Shown in pieces: positions 35,701-44,963 of a DNA stretch of 64,000 bases. Position 1 is the first letter of the stretch. Every line of letters starts with the position of its first letter. Where the stretch lies: assembly GCF_900119075.1 (NCBI RefSeq), contig NZ_FPIP01000005.1, forward strand, positions 1-64,000. Direction: 5' to 3'. The translations under genes and the position numbers were made by a program. The stretch is from Ruminococcus flavefaciens. Lineage in GTDB: Bacteria; Bacillota; Clostridia; Oscillospirales; Ruminococcaceae. A model generated the notes under the pieces. That model had not been told where the DNA came from. It saw only the letters and a program-made list of their open reading frames with translations, and searched no databases.

Positions 35701-36308
35701 ATTATCAGCGGCAGGAATACAGGACCGTCTATCCACATAGGATCGATGAGCTGGATAACGACGTATGCCATCATTGCATACATTGTTGAGAACATGACAG
35801 ACTGGAGAGGTTTGAGGTTCTTGGATTTCTGTGCGTATACACAGAAGGTAAGACCTGCTGCGCCTACCTTTGTCATCTGCATGATCATTACGCTTTCGAG
35901 GATCATCTTCCTCGGCAGCAGCATTACGATCAGCGTGAAGGGACTTGCGAGGTAGTATCCTATGATACCCATGAAGCCGCCCGACAAGTTTCTGCTCCAG
36001 CTGTAAAAGGCGCTTCCGTCGCCCCAGAATGCGTCTCTGAGAGCCTCGAAGTAGTAAATGTACTGACCGTTGAGGTCAAGTGTGAGCACTGAGCGCTCGC
36101 CGAACGGGTAGACATCAAAGCATATGTACGACACGAATGTCAGCATGAAGGGGACAAGAAACGACAGTATATAGAATACAGGTCGGAACTTGTGTCCGCG
36201 CTTCTCGGCTATGATGTCTGCGGCAGTAACGGCGGGTTTTGTGCTGCCGATCTTGGTGCGGGCATTGCTGTTTCCGGATTTTGTGCCCGTAGCTTTTGAC
36301 TTAGCCAA
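32769..36308 (-). CDS. YfhO-family polytopic membrane protein with charged C-terminal tail
   Basis: A ~1179-aa protein. The core has ~12-14 TM helices (~45-510, with LDLNGQYIYYFEALRD and YSWSRNLSGGFMGIIGYYL, the YfhO signatures), a large extracytoplasmic domain (~520-1000) and a last TM helix. Residues ~1030-1179 are a Lys/Glu/Asp-rich cytoplasmic tail. YfhO proteins are GT-C-like and are implicated in glycosylating lipoteichoic acid or other surface polymers. I place the start at TTG 36308 because AAAGGAGG lies 7 bases upstream; the longer frame from 36344 has no ribosome site. Confidence 0.88.
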   Translation of the reverse strand: MAKSKATGTKSGNSNARTKIGSTKPAVTAADIIAEKRGHKFRPVFYILSFLVPFMLTFVSYICFDVYPFGERSVLTLDLNGQYIYYFEALRDAFWGDGSAFYSWSRNLSGGFMGIIGYYLASPFTLIVMLLPRKMILESVMIMQMTKVGAAGLTFCVYAQKSKNLKPLQSVMFSTMYAMMAYVVIQLIDPMWIDGPVFLPLIILGVEYLVDDGRKINFIIPTAIMFIANFYIGFMIAIFIALYFLYYVFFGTQRKFKGISDYFTVFVRMGIAAAVTVMCSAIMILPVYNALALGKFDFSVPDYSYKAMFNPVELVPCLLPNQYYSVNVDEGTRFYGRPEIYCGVLTFVLIPLFFANKKIKRNNKIGYGFLTFVMLFSMYVKPINMMWHGGQDPNWLPYRYSFLLSFILVSMAAEVFSHLDGYKMSLPSALVSGGIIGGLTAIFCGMMKSFNYNEEKYKYVAITPYKAYLDSSDAKEQLWLGTIAFGLILAAIYIVGVYMYSHSRTKKGRNAITVAMSLLIFFETGYNCFDSFRKIYKEVGNSGKYTYTDIISAPDVVKELEEYDGGFYRAEKTFNRMVNDNLAYGLKGISHSSSVMNSRAITFIETMGYFTQSFESKYEGCNPVADSILGIKYILDDPDRRSSSSEMLDSSYIKRFSTTYKKDKDVTANIDVYENPNALGIGYMADDDILILSGLGNDNPFNSLNNFLSSMTGSTTDYTTVPIEPKQYYVPFDCDIHYDDSKVYLHDYNNNGTLHDCYEAYAGVDDAVVNVDVTVPHDGNIYMHLGSEMRRAANVWVAVKGDDGVYRGQKSGTEAYDGYGTYFNTNSSPIVRMGPFKAGDEVEIRLTIPPSGPNGQYDGSDEYIMIRKDSGFNFYYLDEEAFAEDIAKLKANPWNLDMSKTNDRYLVGDIDAQDGQILMTTIPYEPGWKVKIDGRTVDSLISEEPVEGSKQKILRNKAGAEGEVIVLGTLIGIRVPAGHHTVSMKYTPPGFNIGIITLILGIACLIFFYMYDRKHNKVLIEKLKAKKILKGEKVEDEPEEEPEETKSSKNDKDKKDSKDAKKPKKPKDTEKSEDTGKKKVEIIKSKGAVAPIPVEEPEEEPEEEVNDAERFIANADEEFKKAADTAETKAEDSAERAEKAAEELMSDAEEAVEEAEEAAEEAVKKAAPNKNSGNKKKKK

Positions 36309-36370
36309 TTTTGTTCCTCCTTTATTTCGGGCGGCAGAAGCCATAATACCCGATTATAATACTATTTTTA

Positions 36371-36399
36371 ATTATACTACAAAATCATATTCTTTGCAA
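36371..36399 (-). promoter_or_regulatory. Promoter of the YfhO-type gene
   Basis: TTGCAA (36394-36399), 17 bp, TATAAT (36371-36376) on the minus strand. Confidence 0.7.
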
Positions 36400-36545
36400 T
36401 AACATACCCGAAAATATTTTTGAAAAAATTTTTTGAAAAGGGTGAGAGATTTCGCCGTTTTTTACGTCTAATATATGGAGACATATTTTTATTAATTAAT
36501 TCATATCGACAAACAATTAATTTTGTGAATTATTTATTAAATCTG

Positions 36546-36574
36546 TTGACTGCTTTGATACAAAGTGCTATAAT
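36546..36574 (+). promoter_or_regulatory. Promoter of glmM
   Basis: TTGACT (36546-36551), 17 bp, TATAAT (36569-36574). The ~145-nt leader has only a weak CCTGTGTGTTGCAGG hairpin; nothing resembling a glmS ribozyme is present. Confidence 0.8.
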
Positions 36575-36721
36575 AAAAATGTTCAGGTTTTTTACGCCTG
36601 TATGATCGAAGTATGTTATAGTTGATGACGGAATTATTGATTTTTCCCTGTGTGTTGCAGGCACGGAGAGGAAAACAGAAAGCTTTTCAACTAAAAAATT
36701 TATTTAAGGAGATAATAAGAA

Positions 36722-38107
36722 GTGGGTAAATATTTCGGAACTGACGGATTCAGAGGAACGGCAAACGAAAACCTTACAGCCGACCATGCATATAAGGTAG
36801 GACGCTTTCTTGGCTGGTACTACGGCGAGCTCAAGAGAAGAAATGACGACGAGAGCGCTCCGCGTATAGTAATAGGCAAGGATACACGCCGTTCAAGCTA
36901 TATGTTCGAGTATTCTCTGGTAGGCGGACTTACCGCTTCAGGCGCAGACGCTTATCTGCTCCATGTTACTACAACTCCGTCAGTGGCTTACATTTCGAGA
37001 GTTGACAGCTTTGACTGCGGTATCATGATTTCCGCAAGCCATAACCCGTACCACGATAACGGAATAAAGCTCATCAACGGACAGGGCGAGAAAATGGAGG
37101 ACGAGGTTATTGACCTTGTTGAGGCATATCTTGACGGAAACCTTGAAGCGTTCGGTCAGAAGTGGGAGGAAGTCCCATTCGCTCACGGCGAGAAGATAGG
37201 CAGAAGCGTTGACTATGTAGCAGGCAGAAACCGCTACCTTGGCTACCTCATCTCACTCGGTATGTACTCATTCAGAGGCATGAAGATAGGTCTGGACTGC
37301 GCAAACGGCTCTGCATGGAACATTGCAAAGTCTGTATTCGAGGCTCTCGGCGCTGAGACTCACGTTATAAATGCGGCTCCTACAGGAATCAACATCAACA
37401 ACAATGCAGGCTCAACACATATCGAGGGACTCCAGAAGTTCGTAGTCGAGAACGGTCTTGACGTTGGTTTTGCATACGACGGCGACGCTGACCGCTGCCT
37501 CTGCGTTGACGAAAAGGGCAATGTAATCACAGGCGACCATATCCTCTACATATACGGAAGATACATGAAGGAGGGCGGACGTCTCCTCAACAATACAGTC
37601 GTTACTACTGTTATGTCAAACTTCGGTCTTTACAGAGCATTTGACGAGATAGGCATTGACTACGCAAAGACTGCTGTCGGCGACAAGTACGTTTATGAGT
37701 ACATGAAGGAGCACGGCTGCTGTATCGGCGGTGAGCAGAGCGGACATATCATCTTCTCCAAGTACGCTTCTACAGGCGACGGTATCCTCACAAGCCTTAA
37801 GATAATGCAGGTCATCATGTCACGTCAGAAGAAGCTCAGCGAGCTTGCAGCTCCATTCGTTGTATATCCACAGGTGCTTGAAAATGTAAAGGTCAAGGAC
37901 AAGGCTGCTGCACAGGCAGATCCCGATGTACGCGCAGAGGTTGACAAGGTAGCAGCAGAGCTTGGTGATTCGGGAAGAATACTCGTCCGCGAGAGCGGCA
38001 CAGAGCCCCTTGTAAGAGTAATGGTAGAGGCTAAGGACGAATCTGTATGCCGCACCTGTGTTGACAGAGTAGTAAATGTTATCAAGCAGAAGGGACATAC
38101 ATTATAA
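36722..38107 (+). CDS. glmM: Phosphoglucosamine mutase
   Basis: A 461-aa alpha-D-phosphohexomutase. It starts GKYFGTDGFRGTAN, the phosphoserine is S106 in MISASHNPYHDNG, the metal loop is FAYDGDADRCL, the sugar loop GGEQSGHI, and the phosphate site RESGTEPLVRVMVE. It converts glucosamine-6-P to glucosamine-1-P for UDP-GlcNAc and the cell wall. Start is GTG after AAGGAGAT. It is monocistronic. Confidence 0.95.
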   Translation: MGKYFGTDGFRGTANENLTADHAYKVGRFLGWYYGELKRRNDDESAPRIVIGKDTRRSSYMFEYSLVGGLTASGADAYLLHVTTTPSVAYISRVDSFDCGIMISASHNPYHDNGIKLINGQGEKMEDEVIDLVEAYLDGNLEAFGQKWEEVPFAHGEKIGRSVDYVAGRNRYLGYLISLGMYSFRGMKIGLDCANGSAWNIAKSVFEALGAETHVINAAPTGININNNAGSTHIEGLQKFVVENGLDVGFAYDGDADRCLCVDEKGNVITGDHILYIYGRYMKEGGRLLNNTVVTTVMSNFGLYRAFDEIGIDYAKTAVGDKYVYEYMKEHGCCIGGEQSGHIIFSKYASTGDGILTSLKIMQVIMSRQKKLSELAAPFVVYPQVLENVKVKDKAAAQADPDVRAEVDKVAAELGDSGRILVRESGTEPLVRVMVEAKDESVCRTCVDRVVNVIKQKGHTL

Positions 38108-38119
38108 TATAAGCATATA

Positions 38120-38148
38120 AGCTCTCCGAGTTATGCGCTCGGAGAGCC
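38120..38148 (+). terminator. Hairpin after glmM
   Basis: GCTCTCCGAG...CTCGGAGAGC with little T-tract; possibly a weak terminator. Confidence 0.5.
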
Positions 38149-38234
38149 ATTCTGCGTTATTGGTGCAATCTGTAAAATGTCACAGAGGGCTCATTGTTCA
38201 ATTTTGGCGAATTATTGGAAATTTTGTTAAGCTA

Positions 38235-38263
38235 TTGACGATGTGCTTTTTTAGTGATATAAT
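38235..38263 (+). promoter_or_regulatory. Promoter of the Wzz-like gene
   Basis: TTGACG (38235-38240), 17 bp, TATAAT (38258-38263). Confidence 0.8.
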
Positions 38264-38320
38264 AGACAATACGGCGTGCTATGCCGTAATAAAGGAAATA
38301 ACAATAAAACGGAGGGTAAA

Positions 38321-39904
38321 ATGGCTAAGAATAACGAACGTAACCTCAATGTTACGATCAAAAATCAGGAAGATAATAAAGATGAAGTAATTATTTCTAT
38401 TTCCGCAATATTGAAAAATCTCAAGAGATACCTTGCAATATGGATTGTTATTGCTATTATAGCAGGTCTGCTGACATTCTCTTTCTCAGCGATAAAGACT
38501 TTTTCAGCTAAGACACCTGCTAAGGCGCTTGTAAGCTTTACATATACAGGTATCGAAAAGGGACTTGACCCAAAGGGCCGCAAGTTTGAGATCGAAACAA
38601 TGAAGAATCCAAAGGTCATTGAGAAGGCTCTTACAAAAATGGGCATGGATCTCAAAAAGATCGAGGACATCAGAACAAGTCTCAGCTTTGACTATAAGAT
38701 ACCGCAGGACGCTTACGATCAGCTCACAGCCTACAACAGCGTAATGGACAAGGCAACAAGCGGAAGCCTTTCTGCTGCACAGGCTATGCTGGATACAAAG
38801 TACTATCCGACACAGTTCACTGTAAAGTTCGATTTTGGCAAGGCAGGTCTTGACAGACAGAACGGCGTTGATTTCCTCAACACTCTTTTAAAGTGCTACG
38901 GCGAGTACTTTTATGAGGAATACGGCTACAACGAGCCTCTCGGTACAGCTGTAAAGACCGCTGATTATGAAACCTATGATTACGCTCAGCAGGTAGACCT
39001 TTTCAGAAACTCACTCAGAACAGTTAAGACCTACCTTGACAACCTTGCAAAGGACGATACAACAACATTCCGTTCAAGCGCTACAGGCTATACATTCAGC
39101 GACCTTTCTGATTACACAAAGACTATCACAGGCATTGACCTTGACAGAATATCCTCTTATATCACTGTAAACAATGTAACTAAGGATAAGGATTCCACAC
39201 TTGCTTACTATAATTACAGGATAGAGAACCTCAAGCGTGACAAGGATGAGTATGCAGAGCGCCTTGCTGCGATAGAGAGCTCTATTGCTTCATATGAAAA
39301 GGATGTTGTTCAGGTATTCGGAAATGGTATTGATGATACCGAAAAGAAGCAAACTGTTCATTCCGAGCAGTATGATGCACTGTTCAAGCAGAAGACAAGC
39401 GTTGAAACAATCCTTGCACAGACAAAGCAGGATATTGACTTCTACACTTCAAGACGTGATGCTCTCCAGAACAACAAGGCAAGCTCAAAGGCTAATGTTG
39501 ACAAGGTAGAGGCTGACATCGCAGACCTCAGCAAGAAGGTCGAGAAGCTTGTTGACCTTACAGAGCAGACAGCAAGCGACTATTATGAGAACGTACAGTT
39601 CGCAAACGCTTACAATATCCTTGTTCCTGCGACAAAGTCTGTAGGAGCAGGTCTCAGTCAGGCTGCAAGCGAGTCTGTAAAAACTATAGTTATAGTTGAG
39701 CTTCTTATATTTGTTATTTATCTCGCAGCTGCATTTATCGCAGCTCTCAAGTCAGAGAACACCAAGAAGCCTGTAAAGGCCGGTGCTGACGACGATGATG
39801 ACGACGACGAGGACGTTGACCTCGAAGAACTGGTAGACATTATCGAGGAAGAAGCTGAAAAGGCTGAAAAGCAGACAAACGTTAAAAAGAACAAGAAAAA
39901 GTAA
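38321..39904 (+). CDS. Wzz/CapA-like chain-length determinant protein
   Basis: A 527-aa protein with the Wzz plan. TM1 (~30-55, YLAIWIVIAIIAGLLTFSFS) and TM2 (~450-480) flank a long extracytoplasmic region predicted helical with coiled coil at ~320-430. The C-terminus is strongly acidic then basic (DDDDDDEDVDLEEL...NVKKNKKK). Wzz-type proteins set polysaccharide chain length, and CapA-type ones pair with a tyrosine kinase; no kinase domain is fused or adjacent here. Start at 38321 after GGAGGG. Expression is separate from glmM. Confidence 0.7.
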   Translation: MAKNNERNLNVTIKNQEDNKDEVIISISAILKNLKRYLAIWIVIAIIAGLLTFSFSAIKTFSAKTPAKALVSFTYTGIEKGLDPKGRKFEIETMKNPKVIEKALTKMGMDLKKIEDIRTSLSFDYKIPQDAYDQLTAYNSVMDKATSGSLSAAQAMLDTKYYPTQFTVKFDFGKAGLDRQNGVDFLNTLLKCYGEYFYEEYGYNEPLGTAVKTADYETYDYAQQVDLFRNSLRTVKTYLDNLAKDDTTTFRSSATGYTFSDLSDYTKTITGIDLDRISSYITVNNVTKDKDSTLAYYNYRIENLKRDKDEYAERLAAIESSIASYEKDVVQVFGNGIDDTEKKQTVHSEQYDALFKQKTSVETILAQTKQDIDFYTSRRDALQNNKASSKANVDKVEADIADLSKKVEKLVDLTEQTASDYYENVQFANAYNILVPATKSVGAGLSQAASESVKTIVIVELLIFVIYLAAAFIAALKSENTKKPVKAGADDDDDDDEDVDLEELVDIIEEEAEKAEKQTNVKKNKKK

Positions 39905-39915
39905 ATGAACTATTT

Positions 39916-39945
39916 AGGGACTGCCTTATGGCAGTCCCTTTTCTT
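39916..39945 (+). terminator. Terminator of the Wzz-like gene
   Basis: AGGGACTGCCTTATGGCAGTCCCT followed by TTTCTT. Confidence 0.85.
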
Positions 39946-39979
39946 ATGTTAAATCCACGTTAAAGAATGGCACAAATCC

Positions 39980-40007
39980 TTGACTTGCGGTCATATCCTG
40001 ATATAAT
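39980..40007 (+). promoter_or_regulatory. Promoter of the Na/Pi cotransporter gene
   Basis: TTGACT (39980-39985), 16 bp, TATAAT (40002-40007). Confidence 0.75.
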
Positions 40008-40051
40008 ATTACTTAGAAGTGGGAAAATATATATTATAACAGGAGAAAATT

Positions 40052-41842
40052 ATGGAAGAATTTTCTATTTTTAACATCTTCACCCTTTTGGGCGGACTTG
40101 CCTTCTTTCTGTACGGCATGAAGGTAATGTCTACAGGACTTGAAAAACTTACAGGCGGCAAGCTGGAGCTTGCACTTAAAAAAATGACCTCTAACAAAAT
40201 CAAAGCACTGCTGCTCGGAATGGGCATAACTATTGCGATACAGTCGTCGTCAGCAATGACTGTTATGCTGGTAGGTTTTGTAAACTCGGGCATTATGTCA
40301 CTTGAGCAGACTATCGGCGTGTGCTTTGGCTCTGACATCGGAACAACACTTACTGCGTGGATACTCAGCCTTGCAGGTGTTGACGGAAAGAATCCGTTTA
40401 TAAAGATGCTCAAGCCTTCATCATTTGCACCGTTAGTTGCACTTATAGGTGTTATAATGATAATGGCAGCAAAGAAAAACAAGAAAAAGGACATAGGACG
40501 TATTCTTGTAGGCTTTGCCATTATAATGACAGGTATGACTCTTATGTCAGATGCGGTATCACCTCTTGCTGATTCGCCTAAGTTCCAGAATGTACTTACC
40601 GCATTCCAGAATCCTATCTTCGGCGTTCTTGTAGGAGCAGGCTTTACAGGCATAATCCAGAGCTCCGCTGCCTCTGTCGGAATATTACAGGCGTTTTCAC
40701 AGACAGGTGCGCTGACATATGGTATGGCGCTTCCTATAATCATGGGACTTAATATCGGTACTTGCGTAACAGCTCTCATTTCGAGTATCGGAGTAAACAA
40801 AAACGCCAAGCGAGTGGCTTGTATACATATACTGATAAAGATACTCGGAACACTTATACTGCTTCCTATATCAATGATACTTGAAAGCGTGATCCATCTT
40901 AGTATATTCGATCAGACTGTTGGCTATGTCGGAATTGCGGTCATGCACTCTATATTCAATATAGCAACGACAATCATTCTCTTGCCGTTCTCAAAGCATA
41001 TCGTAAACCTTTCAAAGATAATAATCAAGGACGATGCTGCCGAGGAGGAAAGCTCGAAAAAGACAATTACAGGTCTGGACACTATACTCCTCAAAACTCC
41101 TGCTGTAGCTGTACACACCTGTATCTCAGCTACAAATCAGATGGCTGAACTCACAAGAGAGACTATCCTCAAGGCGCTGGAGCTCCTCAAAGGCTACGAT
41201 GAGGAAGCCTGCGACATCATAATCGAGAACGAGGACATTATCGACGGCTATGAGGACAAGATAAACAGCTTCCTTATCAAGCTGTCAAAATCCAGTATCA
41301 CAGGCGCAGACAGCCGAAGTGTTTCCAAGATGATGCACTGCGTAGGAAACTTCGAGAGAATTTCCGACCATGCGGTAAATCTTGTTGAGTCGGCTCAGGA
41401 AATGCACGACAAGGGCATAATGTTCTCTGATGAATGTATCAACGAGATAACAGTCATCACCGACGCTATTGCCGAGAATATAAACAAGGCGTTTGACTCA
41501 TACGTCAACAGCGACCTTGCAACTGCTCACAAGGTAGAGCCTCTTGAGGAAGTGGTGGACAACCTCAGCACTGAACTGAAAAACCGCCATATCCGCAGAC
41601 TTCAGAACGACGAGTGTACAGTTGAACTTGGATACATCTTCCAGGACGTTCTTACAAATCTGGAGCGAGTATCCGACCACTGCTCCAATATTGCAGGCTG
41701 TCTTATCGAGACAGACGAGAAAAAGACTCTCCATGCTTATCTCCATGATGTCAAGGAGAATGACGAGACATTCAGAAATGAATATCGTGAGTATGCAGAG
41801 GAGTACTTCCGCAGACTCAGCGGTTCAAGCGTAAATGCATAA
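40052..41842 (+). CDS. Na+/phosphate cotransporter with PhoU-like domain (NptA/YjbB type)
   Basis: A 596-aa protein. The membrane half (~1-330) has the two inverted QSSSA-type repeats of the Na/Pi family (AIQSSSAMTVMLVGF and IIQSSAASVGILQAF). A C-terminal PhoU-like helical domain (~370-580) has the E/D-rich SKMMHCVGNFERISDHAVNL and LTNLERVSDHCSNIAG motifs. It takes up or exports phosphate with sodium. No pst/phoU genes are adjacent. It is monocistronic with its own terminator. Confidence 0.9.
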   Translation: MEEFSIFNIFTLLGGLAFFLYGMKVMSTGLEKLTGGKLELALKKMTSNKIKALLLGMGITIAIQSSSAMTVMLVGFVNSGIMSLEQTIGVCFGSDIGTTLTAWILSLAGVDGKNPFIKMLKPSSFAPLVALIGVIMIMAAKKNKKKDIGRILVGFAIIMTGMTLMSDAVSPLADSPKFQNVLTAFQNPIFGVLVGAGFTGIIQSSAASVGILQAFSQTGALTYGMALPIIMGLNIGTCVTALISSIGVNKNAKRVACIHILIKILGTLILLPISMILESVIHLSIFDQTVGYVGIAVMHSIFNIATTIILLPFSKHIVNLSKIIIKDDAAEEESSKKTITGLDTILLKTPAVAVHTCISATNQMAELTRETILKALELLKGYDEEACDIIIENEDIIDGYEDKINSFLIKLSKSSITGADSRSVSKMMHCVGNFERISDHAVNLVESAQEMHDKGIMFSDECINEITVITDAIAENINKAFDSYVNSDLATAHKVEPLEEVVDNLSTELKNRHIRRLQNDECTVELGYIFQDVLTNLERVSDHCSNIAGCLIETDEKKTLHAYLHDVKENDETFRNEYREYAEEYFRRLSGSSVNA

Positions 41843-41846
41843 AATT

Positions 41847-41873
41847 AAGCGGCTGATTATTCAGCCGCTTTTT
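41847..41873 (+). terminator. Terminator of the Na/Pi cotransporter gene
   Basis: AAGCGGCTGATTATTCAGCCGCTT followed by TTTG. Confidence 0.85.
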
Positions 41874-41882
41874 GTTATAATT

Positions 41883-41935
41883 GTAGGGGACGTCGTGAAT
41901 GTGCAGGGGAGCACGGTGTGCGCCCGATAAACACG
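41883..41935. repeat. TGTAGGGG-type repeat
   Basis: TGTAGGGGACGTCGTGAATG is followed by GGGGAGCACGGTGTGCGCCCG, as in the cluster near 16500. Confidence 0.6.
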
Positions 41936-41940
41936 CTGCA

Positions 41941-42717
41941 TTAATAAGGCAGATTGAACTTTCCTGCCTTCCATACGTTATCGCTGCCGATAACTACGGA
42001 GAATTCATCAGTTTCGGTATACGGAGCCTGACCGTAGTCGTCGCCGTCGTAGTAATTCTCAACGGTGAATACTATCTCATTGTCAGATTTTGACTTTATC
42101 TCGGTTACCTTTGATGATGAGTAGTAGATATTACCGCCGCGGTTTCCGCAAAGAGCATATACAGAGCCGTTCTTATCCATATAGAGAGAAGCGAGCTCGT
42201 TGGCGTGGCTGTCGCTGAATACCTTGTGGTACTCGTTCATTACATCGCTGAAAGAATGGATTTTGCTGTCGGTTACGCGGTAAAAGCGCCATGAAAGGTC
42301 GTTTTCGATGTAGTCGTTGTTGTCTGTCTCAAAGGGGCAGCCTACTGTGAACTTCATCTCTGTGCGGCAGGCGGACTCAAAAAGCGCCTGTGCAGCTGCA
42401 ATAAGCGTCTTGTCGTCAGCCTTGGAGCTGTCCTCGCTGAAAACTACAGCGCCGTCGTCGTTGTACTCGAAAGCGCCGCCGCCCAGCGGATCGGGCTGCT
42501 GTGCTGCTGCCTTTGTAGTGGTCACAGCGGAGGTAGTAGTGGTTGCTGCGGTCGTTGTTGAAGCTGTGGTAGTCTCTGTGCTGTCTGCGATTGTAGTGGT
42601 TGCAGCCTCTGTGGTCTTGGGCTTGCCCTGCTGCGAAGCTGTGCCTGCCTTTTTGCCGCAGGATACTGCGCCTGCTGTAAGAGCTGCTGCTGCCATTAAT
42701 GCGATTATCTTTTTCAT
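41941..42717 (-). CDS. Lipoprotein with Thr-rich spacer, function unknown
   Basis: A 258-aa lipoprotein: signal peptide with lipobox AGAVSC (lipidated Cys20), Thr/Ala-rich spacer ~30-75, globular domain ~85-258 of a type I do not recognise. It overlaps the end of rnr by four bases (ATGA), so it belongs to the secG-rnr unit. The long Thr spacer resembles the linkers of the secreted hydrolases. It is probably surface-exposed; no function is offered. Confidence 0.75.
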   Translation of the reverse strand: MKKIIALMAAAALTAGAVSCGKKAGTASQQGKPKTTEAATTTIADSTETTTASTTTAATTTTSAVTTTKAAAQQPDPLGGGAFEYNDDGAVVFSEDSSKADDKTLIAAAQALFESACRTEMKFTVGCPFETDNNDYIENDLSWRFYRVTDSKIHSFSDVMNEYHKVFSDSHANELASLYMDKNGSVYALCGNRGGNIYYSSSKVTEIKSKSDNEIVFTVENYYDGDDYGQAPYTETDEFSVVIGSDNVWKAGKFNLPY

Positions 42718-44894
42718 TGTTCTTCCTCCTGTTCGTCGTCGTCAAGGACGAAATCAATAGTTCCGTCGCTGACATTTACTGCGGCGCAGACCACCTGAAC
42801 GGTCTGTCCCAGTGTGTATGATACTCCGCTGAAGCTCTCTGTAAGAGAAACGGGCTCGGAGTAGTCGTATTCGCCCTCGGGGAGCGTTCTTATATGAACG
42901 AGTCCCTCCACGGTGTTGGGGAGCTCCGCATAAAAGCCGAACTCGGTAACGCCCGATATCTTAGCGGTGAAGCTCTCGCCTAAGTGAGCCTTCATGTATT
43001 CCGCCTTGTAGCAGTCCTCGCATTCGCGCTCGATAGTCACGGCGCGAAGCTCCGCCGCCGATGAACGCTCCGCGGCATTGACCGCAAAGCCGTCGTATCG
43101 CTTATGGAGCCATTCGTTGTTGTAGCCTGCCAGTATATCCGTGATTATGCGGTGTATTGCAAGGTCGGGATATCGGCGGATAGGCGAGGTGAAGTGAGCG
43201 TAGTCCTCCAGCACCAGTCCGAAATGTCCCAGCGGCTCGTGGGAGTACTTCGCCTTTGCCATTGAGCGGAGCACCAGCATATTGACCGCCTCGAATTTCT
43301 CTGTGCCTTTGGCTTCTTCCAGTATCTTAGCCGCGTGAACGGGCTTGAACTCGCTGAAATGGGGACACTCAAAGCCGTACTTCGGCAGTATCTCGTGGAG
43401 CGCCTCTGTTTTTGCTTCGGGGGGCGCTTCGTGTATACGGTACACAAAGGGGACTTTTTTGTCCTTTGCAAGCTTAGCCGCCGCTTCGTTAGCCGTCAGC
43501 ATGAATTCCTCGATTATGCGCTCGGACTTTCCTCGCTCACGGGGCTGTACATCGCAGCAGATGCCGTTTTCATCTATTATGAGCTTGCTTTCCGTGGTCT
43601 CTATTTCGGGAGCGTGGCGGAGCTTTTTCTTCTCGATGAGCTTGTCTGCCAGCTCGTTCATAAGGTCGATGCTCTTGCGCACCTTTGCGTATTTCTTGGC
43701 TATCTCAGGGGACTCCGCACCTTCGAGAATGCGGTTTATCTCGGAGTAAACGCCCTTTACACGGGAGCGGATAACGCTCTTGCAGAAGCGGTAGGAGAGC
43801 ATATTTCCCTCCTTGTCAAGCTCCATGAAAGCCGAAAGAGTAAGCCTGTCCTCGTCGGGATTGAGAGAGCAGATACCGTTTGACAGCTCCTTTGGGAGCA
43901 TTGGTATCACCTTGTCGGCGTAGTAGATACTTGTGCCGCGCATGAGGGCTTCCTTGTCGAGAGCGCTGTTGCCCTTGACATAGTGGGAAACGTCTGCGAT
44001 ATGAACGCCGAGACAGTAGCCCTTTCTTGTCTTTGTTACGGAGACCGCATCGTCGAGGTCCTTGGACTCGGCGCTGTCAATGGTGAATATATCCATATCA
44101 CGCAGGTCCTCGCGGTTGTTGAAGGAGTACTCCTGCACGCCGCCCTCTGCTATCTTGCGGGCTTCTCTCAGCACCTCCTCGGGGAATGCCGTGGGAGCGC
44201 CGTGTATCACCAGTATAGAAGCCGCCGATGAAGCGGCGTATTCCGAGCTGCCGAAAACGAGGGTTATCTTTACCTTGTGCTCGGCGTGGCGCCTGCCGCG
44301 GTAGACTATCTCCGCCAGCACCTTGTCGCCGTTTTCAAAGGGAACGCTTTCCTCTTTCACGATGATGACGTGATTCCTTGAAGCCGTATCGGGAACGAGG
44401 TAGGGTTTACCGTCCTCGAACTCTATCCTGCCTGTGAGCTGAGAGCTGCCGAACTCCAGTATATCCAGCACCTCGCCCTCGGGCTCTCCCGAACGGGAGG
44501 GGATAGCGGAGATGAGCACTCTGTCGTTTGGCATAGCGCCCAGCATACACTTGCCGGGGATAAAGTACTCCACGCCCTCGTCGGTAACTGCAAAGCCGAA
44601 TGTCCTGCTGAGCCTTGTCACAGTGCCGGGGTATACTTTCATACGGGAGCACAGGGCGGCTTTCATGCCCTTTTTCATCATGACAACGCCCTCGGTGCGG
44701 AGCTGAGAGAAAGCCTCGGTGAAGTTCTCCCTGCCTGATTTCTTCGTCCTGCATTTGGACTCCAGCTCGCTGAGGGGCATGGATTTCTTGCCGTAAGCCT
44801 TTAAAAAGGTGACTATTTTATTTTTATAGCTCTCTACCGAAACGGGAGAGCCGCTTTTTTTCGCTGTTTGCTTTTTCTTTGGTTTTTCTGACAT
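42714..44894 (-). CDS. rnr: Ribonuclease R
   Basis: A 726-aa exoribonuclease: N-terminal winged helix and cold-shock domains (~1-235), RNB catalytic domain (~250-580) with FTIDSAESKDLDDAVSV supplying the metal-binding Asp residues and the YADKVIPMLPKELSNG signature, then S1 domain (~640-720). The N-terminus is Lys-rich. It degrades structured RNA 3' to 5'. It sits in the common secG-rnr arrangement, here without smpB next; a lipoprotein gene follows. Confidence 0.95.
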   Translation of the reverse strand: MSEKPKKKQTAKKSGSPVSVESYKNKIVTFLKAYGKKSMPLSELESKCRTKKSGRENFTEAFSQLRTEGVVMMKKGMKAALCSRMKVYPGTVTRLSRTFGFAVTDEGVEYFIPGKCMLGAMPNDRVLISAIPSRSGEPEGEVLDILEFGSSQLTGRIEFEDGKPYLVPDTASRNHVIIVKEESVPFENGDKVLAEIVYRGRRHAEHKVKITLVFGSSEYAASSAASILVIHGAPTAFPEEVLREARKIAEGGVQEYSFNNREDLRDMDIFTIDSAESKDLDDAVSVTKTRKGYCLGVHIADVSHYVKGNSALDKEALMRGTSIYYADKVIPMLPKELSNGICSLNPDEDRLTLSAFMELDKEGNMLSYRFCKSVIRSRVKGVYSEINRILEGAESPEIAKKYAKVRKSIDLMNELADKLIEKKKLRHAPEIETTESKLIIDENGICCDVQPRERGKSERIIEEFMLTANEAAAKLAKDKKVPFVYRIHEAPPEAKTEALHEILPKYGFECPHFSEFKPVHAAKILEEAKGTEKFEAVNMLVLRSMAKAKYSHEPLGHFGLVLEDYAHFTSPIRRYPDLAIHRIITDILAGYNNEWLHKRYDGFAVNAAERSSAAELRAVTIERECEDCYKAEYMKAHLGESFTAKISGVTEFGFYAELPNTVEGLVHIRTLPEGEYDYSEPVSLTESFSGVSYTLGQTVQVVCAAVNVSDGTIDFVLDDDEQEEEQ

Positions 44895-44963
44895 AAACTC
44901 TCCTTGCCTGAGGATTTCAATAAAAATTTAAGCCCCATGACCTAAGTCACAGGGCAGCTTTAA

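Noticed and set aside
36575..36720. Long glmM leader as a glmS-type ribozyme or riboswitch
   Set aside because: No conserved ribozyme core is visible and the gene is glmM, not glmS.
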